A DNA stretch of 42,712 nt from Streptomyces xiaopingdaonensis (lineage in GTDB: Bacteria > Actinomycetota > Actinomycetes > Streptomycetales > Streptomycetaceae), in assembly GCF_000262345.1 (NCBI RefSeq), contig NZ_AJTQ01000072.1, positions 1-42,712 of the forward strand, given 5' to 3'. Shown piece by piece: positions 27,909 to 35,814 of this stretch (position 1 is its first letter; each line of letters opens with the position of its first letter). Below the pieces are notes generated by a model, which made no database searches, had not been told where the DNA came from, and saw only the letters and a list, made by a program, of their open reading frames with translations. Made by a program: the position numbers and the translations under genes.

Positions 27909-28035
27909 GCCGCCTTCCGCCTCGGGCGCTACTCGGCGCCCGCGACGCTTTCGTCGCCGATCTGGCCCGAAGGCCGTCGGTCCCGTGGTGCGTATCCCCC
28001 GTGGCACTCTTTCCTCCGCACGTCGTCCCCGCTGC

Positions 28036-28980
28036 TCACTCCTCGGCGATCAGACCCTCCCGCAGCTGCGCGAGCGTGCGGGTCAGCAGGCGTGAGACGT
28101 GCATCTGGGAGATGCCGACCTCCTCGCCGATCTGCGACTGGGTCATGTTGCCGAAGAAGCGGAGCATGATGATCTGCCGCTCCCTGGGCGGGAGTTTGGC
28201 GAGCAGCGGCTTGAGCGACTCGCGGTACTCCACGCCCTCGAGCGCCGTGTCCTCGTAGCCGAGGCGGTCCGCGAGCGAGCCCTCGCCGCCGTCCTCCTCC
28301 AGCGAGGGGGAGTCGAGGGAGGAGGCGGTGTACGCGTTGCCGACGGCGAGGCCGTCGACGACGTCCTCCTCCGAGACGCCGAGGCAGGTCGCGAGCTCGG
28401 TGACGGTGGGGGAGCGGTCGAGGGTCTGGGAGAGCTCGTCGCTCGCCTTGGTGAGGGCGAGACGGAGCTCCTGGAGCCGTCGCGGCACCCGGACCGACCA
28501 GGAGGTGTCGCGGAAGAACCGCTTGATCTCCCCGACCACGGTCGGCATCGCGAATGTCGGGAACTCGACGCCGCGTTCGCAGTCGAAGCGGTCGATCGCC
28601 TTGATCAGGCCGATCGTGCCGACCTGGACGATGTCCTCCATCGGCTCGTTGCGGCTGCGGAAGCGCGCGGCCGCGTACCGCACCAGCGGGAGGTTCAGCT
28701 CGATGAGGGTGTCACGCACATAGGTCCGCTCGGCCGAGGAGGCCGGACGGCCCGACTCCGTCGCGCGGTCGAGCGCGGCGAGCCGGAGGAAGAGCGAGCG
28801 CGAGAGGGTGCGGGTGTCGAGCGCGCCGTCGACGGCGCCCTCGGTCGGTGCGGGGACCTCGGCAGCTTCGGCGGTCCCTGTGGGCTCCGGGAGAAGCCCT
28901 GGCGACTCCGGAGCTCCCGGAAGCGTCTCCGCAGCAGTGTTTCCGGTGAGCACCTTCGAGCTGCCCAGTTGTACGGACAT
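28036..28980 (-). CDS. SigB-family RNA polymerase sigma factor (SigN-like)
   Basis: A 314-residue sigma factor of the SigB/SigF/SigG family. An unstructured N-terminus (about 1-55) precedes region 2 ([19 protein letters not shown] and VGTIGLIKAIDRFD), region 3 and region 4 with the helix-turn-helix [23 protein letters not shown] 28980 has AAGGGGG close upstream. From the order beside tadA and upp it corresponds to SigN of S. coelicolor, which acts in differentiation; that assignment is by position and memory. No anti-sigma or anti-anti-sigma gene is adjacent. It is 256 bases downstream of a paralogous sigma gene on the same strand. Confidence 0.85.
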   Translation of the reverse strand: MSVQLGSSKVLTGNTAAETLPGAPESPGLLPEPTGTAEAAEVPAPTEGAVDGALDTRTLSRSLFLRLAALDRATESGRPASSAERTYVRDTLIELNLPLVRYAAARFRSRNEPMEDIVQVGTIGLIKAIDRFDCERGVEFPTFAMPTVVGEIKRFFRDTSWSVRVPRRLQELRLALTKASDELSQTLDRSPTVTELATCLGVSEEDVVDGLAVGNAYTASSLDSPSLEEDGGEGSLADRLGYEDTALEGVEYRESLKPLLAKLPPRERQIIMLRFFGNMTQSQIGEEVGISQMHVSRLLTRTLAQLREGLIAEE

Positions 28981-29236
28981 GCCACCCCCTTGAGGTCGCG
29001 GACGGTTCGCAGCGGCGCCCTCGGCGAGGGAGGCACCTCCCCCTCCATACCGGGCGCGCAGCAGCGGCAAACGCAGCTCTTGCAGAATGTCACAAGTCAG
29101 CAACGCGACGTAGCCTCATATCGATAAAACTGCACTGCTGAGGATGGCGCAAGGTGGACAGGGTGGCTTGAACTGATGGCTTGTCGAACTGTTTCCGCAA
29201 CCGTGCGCAACGAGTTGAGGCCGCGTCAGCCGACCC

Positions 29237-30196
29237 TCACGCCTCGATGGGGTTGGCGGCCCGCAGTCGCGCGAAGCTCCTGGAGAGCAGTCGCGAGACG
29301 TGCATCTGGGAGACGCCCAACTCGGCGCTGATCTGCGACTGCGTCAGGTTCCGGTAGTAGCGCAGCAGCAGGATGCGCTGCTCCCGCTCGGGCAGTTGGA
29401 CGAGCAGGTGGCGTACGAGGTCGCGGTGCTCCACGCCGTCGAGTTCGGGGTCCTCGTAGCCGAGCCGGTCGAGGAGGCCCGGCATCCCGTCGTCGCGCTC
29501 CTGGGCCGCCTCCAGGGAGGTGGCGCGGTAGGCGCGGCCCGCCTCGATGCAGGCGAGCACCTCCTCCTCCGTGATCTTCAGGCGCTCGGCGATCTCGGCT
29601 GTCGTCGGGGAGCGCCCGTAGAGCGTGGTGAGGTCCTCCGTCGCGCCGCTGACCTGGACCCACAGCTCGTGGAGGCGTCGCGGTACGTGCACGGTGCGCA
29701 CGTTGTCGCGGAAGTACCGGCGGATCTCGCCGACGATCGTCGGCATGGCGAAGGTCGGGAACTGTACTCCGCGTGACGCGTCGAAGCGGTCGATCGCGTT
29801 GATCAAGCCGATCGTGCCGACCTGGACGACGTCCTCCATCGGTTCGTTTCGGCTCCGGAAGCGCGCCGCCACGTACCGCACAAGGGGGAGGTTCGCCTCG
29901 ATCAGGGCTGCACGCACCCGTCCGTGCTCCGCCGATCCGGGCTGCTGGCGCCCGAGTTGGTCGAAGAGGGACTGGGTGAGTGCCCGGGTGCGCGCCGCGC
30001 GCTCCTTCTGCGCGTCCTGGGTGCGTCCGCTGCCTTCCGCCTCGCTCTTCGGCGGGGTGCTGTGCGCCGGGTCGCGGGTGGCGGGAGGCTGGGGCGCGCG
30101 TCTTCTGTGCGCCTCGGGTGCGGGCTCGGGGTCCGCTTGCTCGGGCGGAGGTTCCGTCTCCGTCGAAGCCTGGGGGAGCGTCTGGGCCCCGTCCAC
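29237..30196 (-). CDS. sigF: SigB-family RNA polymerase sigma factor (SigF-like)
   Basis: A 319-residue sigma factor paralogous to its downstream neighbour. An N-terminal region rich in proline and arginine (about 1-75) is followed by region 2 ([32 protein letters not shown]) and region 4 ([20 protein letters not shown]). It ends [12 protein letters not shown], resembling Streptomyces SigF, the spore-maturation sigma factor, as I remember it. The GTG start at 30196 is in the expected place, but its ribosome binding site (GGTGG) is weak. Regulation by anti-sigma factors is expected for the family; none is encoded here. Confidence 0.85.
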   Translation of the reverse strand: MDGAQTLPQASTETEPPPEQADPEPAPEAHRRRAPQPPATRDPAHSTPPKSEAEGSGRTQDAQKERAARTRALTQSLFDQLGRQQPGSAEHGRVRAALIEANLPLVRYVAARFRSRNEPMEDVVQVGTIGLINAIDRFDASRGVQFPTFAMPTIVGEIRRYFRDNVRTVHVPRRLHELWVQVSGATEDLTTLYGRSPTTAEIAERLKITEEEVLACIEAGRAYRATSLEAAQERDDGMPGLLDRLGYEDPELDGVEHRDLVRHLLVQLPEREQRILLLRYYRNLTQSQISAELGVSQMHVSRLLSRSFARLRAANPIEA

Positions 30197-30289
30197 TCAG
30201 CCACCACCCCTTCGCGATGCCGGGTTCCGTGCCGTCTGGGAGTGGATCGTTCCTCCACCCAAAGCGGTCATAGCATCACAAGACATGCG

Positions 30290-30327
30290 CACCGTGTGCA
30301 AGCACCGTATAACACCGTGTTGCTTGC
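30290..30327. repeat. Repeats upstream of the SigF-like gene: CACCGT x3 within a GCAAGCA/TGCTTGC inverted repeat
   Basis: CACCGT occurs at 30290, 30303 and 30313. A 7-base inverted repeat GCAAGCA (30298-30304) / TGCTTGC (30321-30327) with a 16-base centre encloses two of them. The block lies about 95-130 bases before the sigma start codon, where a developmental regulator could bind. Confidence 0.5.
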
Positions 30328-30456
30328 TAGTTGGGGCAAATCGCTCAGTTCAAGTTGGCTGAAAAGAGGGGGTGTCGCTGAGGGCGGTGAGGGGCGAGGG
30401 GTGCAGGAAGGACACAGGCTGTGGACGGGAAGCGCTCGACGGGCGGGCGTCGGGCG

Positions 30457-30621
30457 TCAGTTGACGAGCTCCGTCATGAACTGGCCGACCGCCTGTGCTG
30501 CGTCGGATATCCCCTCGAAGCCGATCAGGACCAGGTCCGCGGCGCGCTCGGGGGAGGCGATGATCGTGTAGAGGACGAAGACGATCAGCAGGTACAGCGC
30601 GATCTTCTTTGCTTGCACCAT
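30457..30621 (-). CDS. 54-residue membrane-associated protein upstream of sigF
   Basis: A short gene easily missed by length cut-offs. It encodes MVQAKKIALYLLIVFVLYTI..., a membrane helix at about residues 6-23, then an acidic amphipathic C-terminal helix ending FMTELVN. ATG 30621 has GGGGGAGAGG seven bases upstream, a strong ribosome binding site. I recall similar short proteins in this position in Streptomyces, but cannot verify that here. It is on the same strand as the two sigma genes, 260 bases upstream of the first. Function unknown; it could be a membrane anchor or regulator. Confidence 0.75.
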   Translation of the reverse strand: MVQAKKIALYLLIVFVLYTIIASPERAADLVLIGFEGISDAAQAVGQFMTELVN

Positions 30622-30983
30622 CGTCCGGCCTCTCCCCCGGCGTGCGCGTACTGCTTCGCGCCCTGCCCCTGTGCAGGCGTGCGAGTCTATCCGGCAGGCG
30701 CCGTCCGTGATCGAGGTTCACGGCAGCCCGCGATGGACCAAAGGCCCGACGATCAGGGTCTTTTGACCGTGACCGGAGCATGTCCGGAAATGCACACTCG
30801 GGGTCGGGCGGCCGCGGAACGGCAGGAACGTTCGCCCGCCCAGGACGCGCCGTGTCCTCGGCGCCGAGAGCGTGGTACCCCCGGCCGCGCCCGGCCGGCG
30901 GCGTCGTCCCGGGGGAGGCGGAGCGCTCCCCGCGGCCCGCTTCCCCCGCCCGCCATGAGCCGCCTCCGCGCGGGCGCGACGCG
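30622..30983. other. Gap without a supported gene
   Basis: About 360 bases between the 54-residue gene and the oxidoreductase, both on the minus strand. It must hold the promoter of the small gene. GGTC-TTTT-GACC (30757-30768) is a short inverted repeat. Open frames here look like shadows. Confidence 0.4.
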
Positions 30984-31928
30984 TCAGGCGAGGATGACCG
31001 TCTTCCCCCGGGCGTCCCCGGCCTTGCTCCGGGCCACTGCGTCGGGTGCCTGGTCGAGGGGCACCTCGGTGGTGATCGGGACGATCACGCGTCCGCTGTC
31101 GATCTCGGCGGCGAGCTTCTCCAGAACCTCCGGTGTCGAGGTGTGCGCGAAGTTGATCGCCTCGACCGTGCGGGCGTAGACGGCGTCCTTGTCCGCGGCG
31201 CGGAGCGTGCTCAGCGCGACGCCGCCGTTGCGGACGAGCTCGGCGTGGGAGCCGAACTCCTCGGGGCCCGAGGCGAGGTCGACGAGGGCGTCGACCCCGT
31301 CCGGGTACTCGTCGCGGACCCGCTCGGCGAGCGGGTGCTCCTGGACGTCGATCGCGAGGGCGGCGCCGTACGTGCCCATGCGCCGCTGGTCGTGGCCCCG
31401 CGTCGCGGCGAGGACGCGCAGGTCGTGGGCGGCTGCGAGCTGGGTGAGGAAGGTGCCCACGCCGCCGGCGGCCCCGACCACGAGGAGGCTCTCGTACTCG
31501 CGGAGGCCGGCGGCGTCGATGATCTCCAGTGCGGTCATGCCCGCGGTCGGCGCTCCCGCAGAGGTAGCGAGGGGGACCGAGTCGGGCGCCTTCGCGATCG
31601 GTGCGTCCTGCGGTACGACGACGTACTCCGCGTACGTCCCGGAGCCCACGGGGGAGCTCAGCCGCTGCCCGTACACGGCGTCCTCGACGGCGAAGCGCGT
31701 CACCCCCGGCCCCGCCTCCTCGACGCGGCCGGCGAAGTCCACGCCCATGATCAACGGGAACTCGTGCGGAACGGTGCCGTCGAGCATGCCGTCGGCGATG
31801 CGCCAGTCGAGCGGGTTGAGGCCGGCCGCCTCCACCTTGACCAGGACCTCGTTGCGGCCGGGGGCCGGTCGGGGTGCGTCGATCAGTTGGGGCGGTGCCT
31901 TCAGCTCCGCCACGGCCACAGCTCGCAT
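30984..31928 (-). CDS. NADP-dependent quinone-oxidoreductase-like MDR protein
   Basis: A 314-residue medium-chain dehydrogenase/reductase of the zinc-independent quinone oxidoreductase type. The catalytic N-terminal part contains NPLDWRIADG and GVDFAGRVEEAG; the Rossmann motif is VVGAAGGVGTFLTQLA (about 150-165). The zinc-binding cysteines of true alcohol dehydrogenases are absent. It probably reduces quinones or enones with NADPH; the substrate is not predictable. ATG 31928 has AGGAGC seven bases upstream. It is divergent from the DinB gene across about 300 bases. Confidence 0.88.
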   Translation of the reverse strand: MRAVAVAELKAPPQLIDAPRPAPGRNEVLVKVEAAGLNPLDWRIADGMLDGTVPHEFPLIMGVDFAGRVEEAGPGVTRFAVEDAVYGQRLSSPVGSGTYAEYVVVPQDAPIAKAPDSVPLATSAGAPTAGMTALEIIDAAGLREYESLLVVGAAGGVGTFLTQLAAAHDLRVLAATRGHDQRRMGTYGAALAIDVQEHPLAERVRDEYPDGVDALVDLASGPEEFGSHAELVRNGGVALSTLRAADKDAVYARTVEAINFAHTSTPEVLEKLAAEIDSGRVIVPITTEVPLDQAPDAVARSKAGDARGKTVILA

Positions 31929-32126
31929 CAGGCTGCTCCTCGCTCCCCCCGCCGGAAGTACGGGTCCGCACACGGCGGCTGGACCAACGTACGACGACGC
32001 CCACGCCGCCGCAGTGCGCGCGCGGCCTTACGGGTACTCGCCGCCGCCCGTCCGGGCTCTCGCCGAGTCCGGTGCGCCCGAACCGGCAGACGGGGGACGG
32101 CCGTTGGCGCCGCACGGGGGACGACG

Positions 32127-32138
32127 GGACGGCCGTCC
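32127..32138. promoter_or_regulatory. Perfect 12-base palindrome between divergent genes
   Basis: GGACGGCCGTCC lies in the gap between the MDR gene and the DinB gene, 88 bases before the latter. It may be an operator; at this GC content chance is also plausible. Confidence 0.2.
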
Positions 32139-32225
32139 GCCCTCCGTCCTCCGTTTCGCGCCCCGTGGGCGCGGTTACCCGGAACGATGTGCCCGACGGC
32201 ATCCCCCTGCACGCGAGGAGCACCC

Positions 32226-32735
32226 ATGGACACCAGCGCACTCCTTCTCGACGGCTACGAGCGCATCCGCGAGGAGGTGCACGAGGTCCTCGACGGCCTC
32301 ACCGAGGAGGAGCTCAACGCGCGCCTGGACAGCGGGGCCAACTCGATCGCCTGGCTCGTCTGGCACCTCACCCGCGTCCAGGACGACCACCTCGCCGAAG
32401 CCGCCGGCCACGAACAGGTGTGGACGAGCGAGGCGTTCGACGACCGCTTCGCTCTCGACCTCCCCGCCGGCTCCACCGGCTTCGGCCACTCGTCACGCGA
32501 CGTCGCGAAGGTCCACCTCGCCGGACCCTCGCTCCTCCGCGACTACTACGACGCGGTCCACGCCCGCACCACGGCCTTCCTCCAGGGCCTCGACGACGCC
32601 TCCCTCGACCGCGTCGTCGACGAGTCCTGGGACCCGCCGACCACACTCGGCGTCCGCCTCGTCAGCGTCCTCGGCGACGACCTCGAGCACGCGGGCCAGG
32701 CCGCCTACGTCAAGGGCGTGCTCCGACGCCGCTGA
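32226..32735 (+). CDS. DinB/DUF664 family protein
   Basis: A 169-residue four-helix-bundle protein of the DinB superfamily. The three metal-ligand histidines typical of the fold are visible in WLVWHLTRVQDDH and in the late DDLEHAGQAAYVKG. In actinobacteria this group includes mycothiol-dependent S-transferases, so a thiol-transfer role in detoxification is possible but not proven. ATG 32226 has GAGGAG eight bases upstream. It is monocistronic and divergent from the oxidoreductase. Confidence 0.85.
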   Translation: MDTSALLLDGYERIREEVHEVLDGLTEEELNARLDSGANSIAWLVWHLTRVQDDHLAEAAGHEQVWTSEAFDDRFALDLPAGSTGFGHSSRDVAKVHLAGPSLLRDYYDAVHARTTAFLQGLDDASLDRVVDESWDPPTTLGVRLVSVLGDDLEHAGQAAYVKGVLRRR

Positions 32736-32827
32736 GCGCGGGACGCCGGGGCCGCGCGGGCGAGTTCCGCGCCGCTCCGCGTCCTGGCCCCTGCGGAGCC
32801 GAACGTGAGGGCGCGGGGCCGCCAGTG

Positions 32828-33118
32828 CTATCGGGAGACGCTCAGGAGAGCCAGGGCCAAGAGGAACAGCACCAGTGCGCTGCCTCCCGCCTTTGCCGTG
32901 ACGGAGCTGCCGAGGCGGCGGCGGTGCGGTCGTACGCGGGAGCCGTTGCTGCGGTAGTGCCCGCGTACGTGCGTCGTCGGGCCGGTGGAGCGCCGAGCGG
33001 GAGCCGGGTGGGATCGGAGAACCGAGCGGGCCGGCGGGACGCCGGCAGGACGGCTGCGGCGGGTGTGCGGGCGGACGTAACTTCCGTTCTTGCGGTAGTG
33101 ACCGCGAACCTGTGCCAA
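32828..33118 (-). CDS. 96-residue protein with duplicated VRGHYRxNGSxVRPHxRR motif and C-terminal TM helix
   Basis: The N-terminus contains VRGHYRKNGSYVRPHTRR and, 46 residues later, VRGHYRSNGSRVRPHRRR, an internal duplication. A linker rich in proline and arginine lies between them, and a membrane helix (about 76-94) ends the protein. Related single motifs of the form VxGYxRxDGTYVxPHxR occur in many bacterial small proteins of unknown role. The start is a TTG at 33118 with GAGGAG five bases upstream; no in-frame ATG is suitable. The very basic part should stay in the cytosol, where it could bind nucleic acid or phospholipid. Function unknown. Confidence 0.7.
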   Translation of the reverse strand: MAQVRGHYRKNGSYVRPHTRRSRPAGVPPARSVLRSHPAPARRSTGPTTHVRGHYRSNGSRVRPHRRRLGSSVTAKAGGSALVLFLLALALLSVSR

Positions 33119-33310
33119 CGGGACTCCTCGGTGATCATCGGGCGGGACGCGTCAAACCGGACGCATCCCATGACGGTAGCCAAGGGGTCTGACAACGACG
33201 GCAGTTAGCGCTTGCCGGACGACGCCCGGGGCGCGGCGCCGGGGCGTGAAAGTGCAAGGCTGAGGTGGCATCAGGCGTGGACGGCGGTCGGCCGGTCCCC
33301 GGGGCACGAC

Positions 33311-33342
33311 GAAGGGCCGGACCCCGCGGGGTCCGGCCCTTC
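33311..33342 (-). terminator. Terminator after tRNA-Ser
   Basis: A near-perfect palindrome, AAGGGCCGGACCCC and its complement around GC, gives up to 15 pairs. It lies ten bases past the tRNA 3' end. Confidence 0.85.
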
Positions 33343-33351
33343 ATTCACCTG

Positions 33352-33436
33352 CGGTAGCGGTGGGATTTGAACCCACGGAGAGTTTCCCCTCACTCGCTTT
33401 CGAGGCGAGCTCCTTCGGCCGCTCGGACACGCTACC
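33352..33436 (-). tRNA. tRNA-Ser(CGA)
   Basis: On the minus strand GGTAGCG pairs with CGCTACC as acceptor stem. The anticodon stem CTCGC/GCGAG encloses the loop CTCGAAA, giving anticodon CGA (codon UCG). A long variable arm (GTGAGGGGAAACTC region) and the T-loop GGTTCAAATCC are typical of class II serine tRNAs. CCA is not encoded. Length is 85 bases. Confidence 0.97.
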
Positions 33437-33443
33437 GAGAGGA

Positions 33444-33473
33444 ACTCTAGCCCACACCCCCCGCTGCGTCGAA
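33444..33473 (-). promoter_or_regulatory. tRNA-Ser promoter inside the 3' end of tadA
   Basis: On the minus strand TAGAGT (33449-33444) lies eight bases before the tRNA 5' end, and TCGACG (33472-33467) is 17 bases upstream as a -35. The first three bases of the -10, TAG, are the tadA stop codon. Transcription would begin at or next to the mature tRNA 5' end. Confidence 0.6.
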
Positions 33474-34022
33474 ATCCGTACCGGGGGCGGTCCCATGAGG
33501 TGTGCCACGTCCCGGAGCAGGCGACTGGGCGGCGTCGCGGAAGAAGGACGTGAGGACGGTGGCGCACTCCTCGGCGAGGACGCCGGGCACCACCTCGGGG
33601 CGGTGGTTGAGCCGGCGGTCGCGTACGACGTCCCAGAGCGAGCCGGCGGCTCCGGCCTTCGGGTCGGCGGCGCCGTAGACGACGCGGTCGACCCGGGCGA
33701 GGACGGCGGCGCCCGCGCACATGGTGCAGGGCTCGAGGGTGGCGACGAGGGTGCAGCCGGTGAGTCGCCAGTCCGGGGGCGTGCGGCGGTCGTTGAGGAG
33801 CGCGGAGCCCGAGCGGAGGGCGAGGAGTTCGGCGTGCGCCGTCGGATCACCCGTCGCCTCGCGGGTGTTGTGGCCACGGGCGAGGACGGTGCCGTCGCGG
33901 TCGAGGAGGACGGCCCCGATCGGTACGTCGCCACCGGCGGGGGCGCGCACGGCCTCGGCCAGCGCCAGGCGCATGGAGGCGCGCCAGGGGTCGCGGACCG
34001 GGTCGGTGTGCTCGCTCTCCAT
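33447..34022 (-). CDS. tadA: tRNA-specific adenosine deaminase TadA
   Basis: A 191-residue zinc deaminase that converts A34 of tRNA-Arg(ACG) to inosine. The catalytic motif HAE (His63, Glu65) and PCTMC (Cys99, Cys102) are intact, and RLNHRPEVVPGVL is a typical C-terminal segment. The last 25 or so residues are a low-complexity extension. ATG 34022 is the best candidate; the ATG at 33974 (MRLALAEA) would also keep the whole catalytic domain. It lies downstream of its associated-protein gene with a 50-base gap, on the same strand. Its stop codon overlaps the likely tRNA-Ser promoter. Confidence 0.93.
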   Translation of the reverse strand: MESEHTDPVRDPWRASMRLALAEAVRAPAGGDVPIGAVLLDRDGTVLARGHNTREATGDPTAHAELLALRSGSALLNDRRTPPDWRLTGCTLVATLEPCTMCAGAAVLARVDRVVYGAADPKAGAAGSLWDVVRDRRLNHRPEVVPGVLAEECATVLTSFFRDAAQSPAPGRGTPHGTAPGTDFDAAGGVG

Positions 34023-34072
34023 GCGGACAGTCTCTCCCCGCGCGAGGAGAGGGCTCCCGCGCGGGGCCCCGT

Positions 34073-34615
34073 TCAGCGGACGGATTCCAGGACGTCGGTG
34101 GCGCCGAGGGCTTCGGCGACCTCGCTCAGGGCGTCCTGGGGGGTGAGCGAGAAGAGTTCGGCGGCCTCCAGGCCGAGGTCCGCGAGGAGTTGCGCGTCCC
34201 CGAGCGGCCCGGACGGCGCGGTGTCCTCCTCCGCCTCGCCCTCCGGGGCTTCCTCGGTCGCTTCGCGATCGGGTTCGCCTTCCTCCGTGCCGTCGAGGTC
34301 GACGAGCTGGTCGAGCGCGGCGAGGTCCTCGGGTTCGCGTCCGAGGAGCTCGTCGGAGAGGAGGACCTCCCCGTAGGAGCTGCGCATCGCGGCCGCCCCG
34401 TCCGAGACGTAGACGCGCGGATCGTCCTCGCCGTCGACGCGGACGAGTCCGAACCACACCCCTTCCTGCTCGATGCAGACCAGCACGGTCTCGTCGTCGG
34501 TTGCGGCCTCCCGGGCCAGGTCGGCCAGATCGGCCAGGGTCTCCACATCGTCGAGCTCTGTGTCGCTCGCTTCCCACCCGTCTTCGGTGCGCGCGAGCAG
34601 TGCGGCGAAATACAC
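34073..34615 (-). CDS. tRNA adenosine deaminase-associated protein
   Basis: A 180-residue acidic protein of the family named for its constant position before tadA in actinobacteria. The N-terminus VYFAALLARTEDGWEASDTE is diagnostic; the middle has a run of about 30 acidic and glycine/proline residues. The GTG at 34615 has GGAGAG six bases upstream; a longer frame to 34780 lacks family similarity. It may modulate TadA, but no biochemical role is known to me. Fifty bases separate it from tadA, so the two are probably co-transcribed. Confidence 0.85.
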   Translation of the reverse strand: MYFAALLARTEDGWEASDTELDDVETLADLADLAREAATDDETVLVCIEQEGVWFGLVRVDGEDDPRVYVSDGAAAMRSSYGEVLLSDELLGREPEDLAALDQLVDLDGTEEGEPDREATEEAPEGEAEEDTAPSGPLGDAQLLADLGLEAAELFSLTPQDALSEVAEALGATDVLESVR

Positions 34616-34855
34616 CGTGACTCTCCCACTTGTTCCAGACGTGCCCGAGTGATGACGGGGTCCGCGCCCCGCCCCAACCGGAATCGTGGCAGATACCGGC
34701 GGCCCGGGGAGAGTCTTCGGTAGTGCGTCGGGCAGCTCTTTGGCACGTCTTTGGCGCGAACTCGCTGGTACGCAACTCACCGTGAGGGCAGCGCGTTCCG
34801 GTGTGACGCCGTGTGACGTCCCGTTGCGGGGCCCGTTCGGCTCAGTGCGGTGCGC

Positions 34856-35068
34856 TCACCAACGGAAGGTGCGCATCCGCATCGCTTCGCGCATCCGTGC
34901 CGCGCGTGCCCGCCGCGGTTGGACGCGGTTGCGGAGCTCCTTCGCCTCGTTCAGCTCTCGGAGAAACCGGGCGCGGCGACGCAGCCTCTCGCTGTCCGCG
35001 TCGAAGCGCTCGTCGCTGCGGGAGTCCTGCCCGCGCGCGGGCGGTTCGGGCTTCTTCGGCTCTGGCAT
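34856..35068 (-). CDS. Small basic conserved protein
   Basis: A 70-residue arginine-rich protein ([22 protein letters not shown]) predicted to be mostly helical, with an early proline-rich segment. ATG 35068 has GGAGGTG five bases upstream, an ideal ribosome binding site. It is divergent from upp with a 92-base gap. Its charge suggests nucleic-acid or ribosome contact; no family function is recognised. Confidence 0.7.
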   Translation of the reverse strand: MPEPKKPEPPARGQDSRSDERFDADSERLRRRARFLRELNEAKELRNRVQPRRARAARMREAMRMRTFRW

Positions 35069-35148
35069 ACGCACACCTCCGGGCGTACTCGGGTCCTTCC
35101 CCCGATCCGGGGCAGTACGCCAGTGCGAGTGGCGGCGGCCCGTCACGG

Positions 35149-35154
35149 TACGGT
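35149..35154 (+). promoter_or_regulatory. -10 element of a probable leaderless upp promoter
   Basis: TACGGT ends six bases before the upp ATG and no ribosome binding site intervenes, the pattern expected for leaderless transcription. No clear -35. Confidence 0.5.
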
Positions 35155-35160
35155 CGAGCC

Positions 35161-35796
35161 ATGCGGACCCACGTCGTCGACCACCCGCTGGTGGCCCACA
35201 AACTCACCACGCTGCGCGACGAGCGCACCGACTCCCCCACCTTCCGCAGGCTCGCGGACGAGCTGGTGACACTCCTCGCCTACGAGGCGACGAGGGACGT
35301 CCGCGTCGAGGAGGTCGGCGTCCGCACTCCGGTCACGGAGACGGTCGGCGTGCGGCTCTCGCACCCGCGCCCGCTGGTGGTCCCGATCATCCGCGCCGGG
35401 CTCGGGATGCTCGAGGGCATGGTCCGCCTCCTGCCCACGGCGGAGGTCGGCTTCCTCGGCATGATCCGCGACGAGGAGACCCTCCAGGCGTCGACCTACG
35501 CGAACCGGATGCCCGACGACCTCTCCGGCCGCCAGGTCTACGTGCTCGACCCGATGCTGGCGACCGGCGGCACCCTCGTCGCCGGGATCCGCGAGCTGAT
35601 CCGCCGCGGTGCGGACGACGTCACCGCGATCTGCCTGCTCGCCGCGCCCGAGGGCGTCGAGGTGATGGAGCGCGAGCTGGCGGGGACGCCGGTCACCGTC
35701 GTCACCGCCTCCGTCGACGAGCACCTCAACGAGCAGGGGTTCATCGTTCCCGGCCTCGGTGACGCCGGGGACCGGATGTACGGGACCGTCGCCTGA
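35161..35796 (+). CDS. upp: Uracil phosphoribosyltransferase
   Basis: A 211-residue pyrimidine-salvage enzyme that makes UMP from uracil and PRPP. The PRPP-binding motif [10 protein letters not shown] (128-137) and the C-terminal uracil-site region [15 protein letters not shown] are intact, and [15 protein letters not shown] is typical. Length matches the family exactly. ATG 35161 is supported by conservation of [16 protein letters not shown]. It converges on the LytR_C gene with an 18-base gap. Confidence 0.97.
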   Translation: MRTHVVDHPLVAHKLTTLRDERTDSPTFRRLADELVTLLAYEATRDVRVEEVGVRTPVTETVGVRLSHPRPLVVPIIRAGLGMLEGMVRLLPTAEVGFLGMIRDEETLQASTYANRMPDDLSGRQVYVLDPMLATGGTLVAGIRELIRRGADDVTAICLLAAPEGVEVMERELAGTPVTVVTASVDEHLNEQGFIVPGLGDAGDRMYGTVA

Positions 35797-35814
35797 CGCC
35801 ATGCGCCGCGCCGC

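Noticed and set aside
29104..29236. A SigB-type promoter (GGCTAC -10-like) between the two sigma genes
   Set aside because: The match to GNNTN-N14-16-GGGTAY is incomplete and no spacing was convincing.
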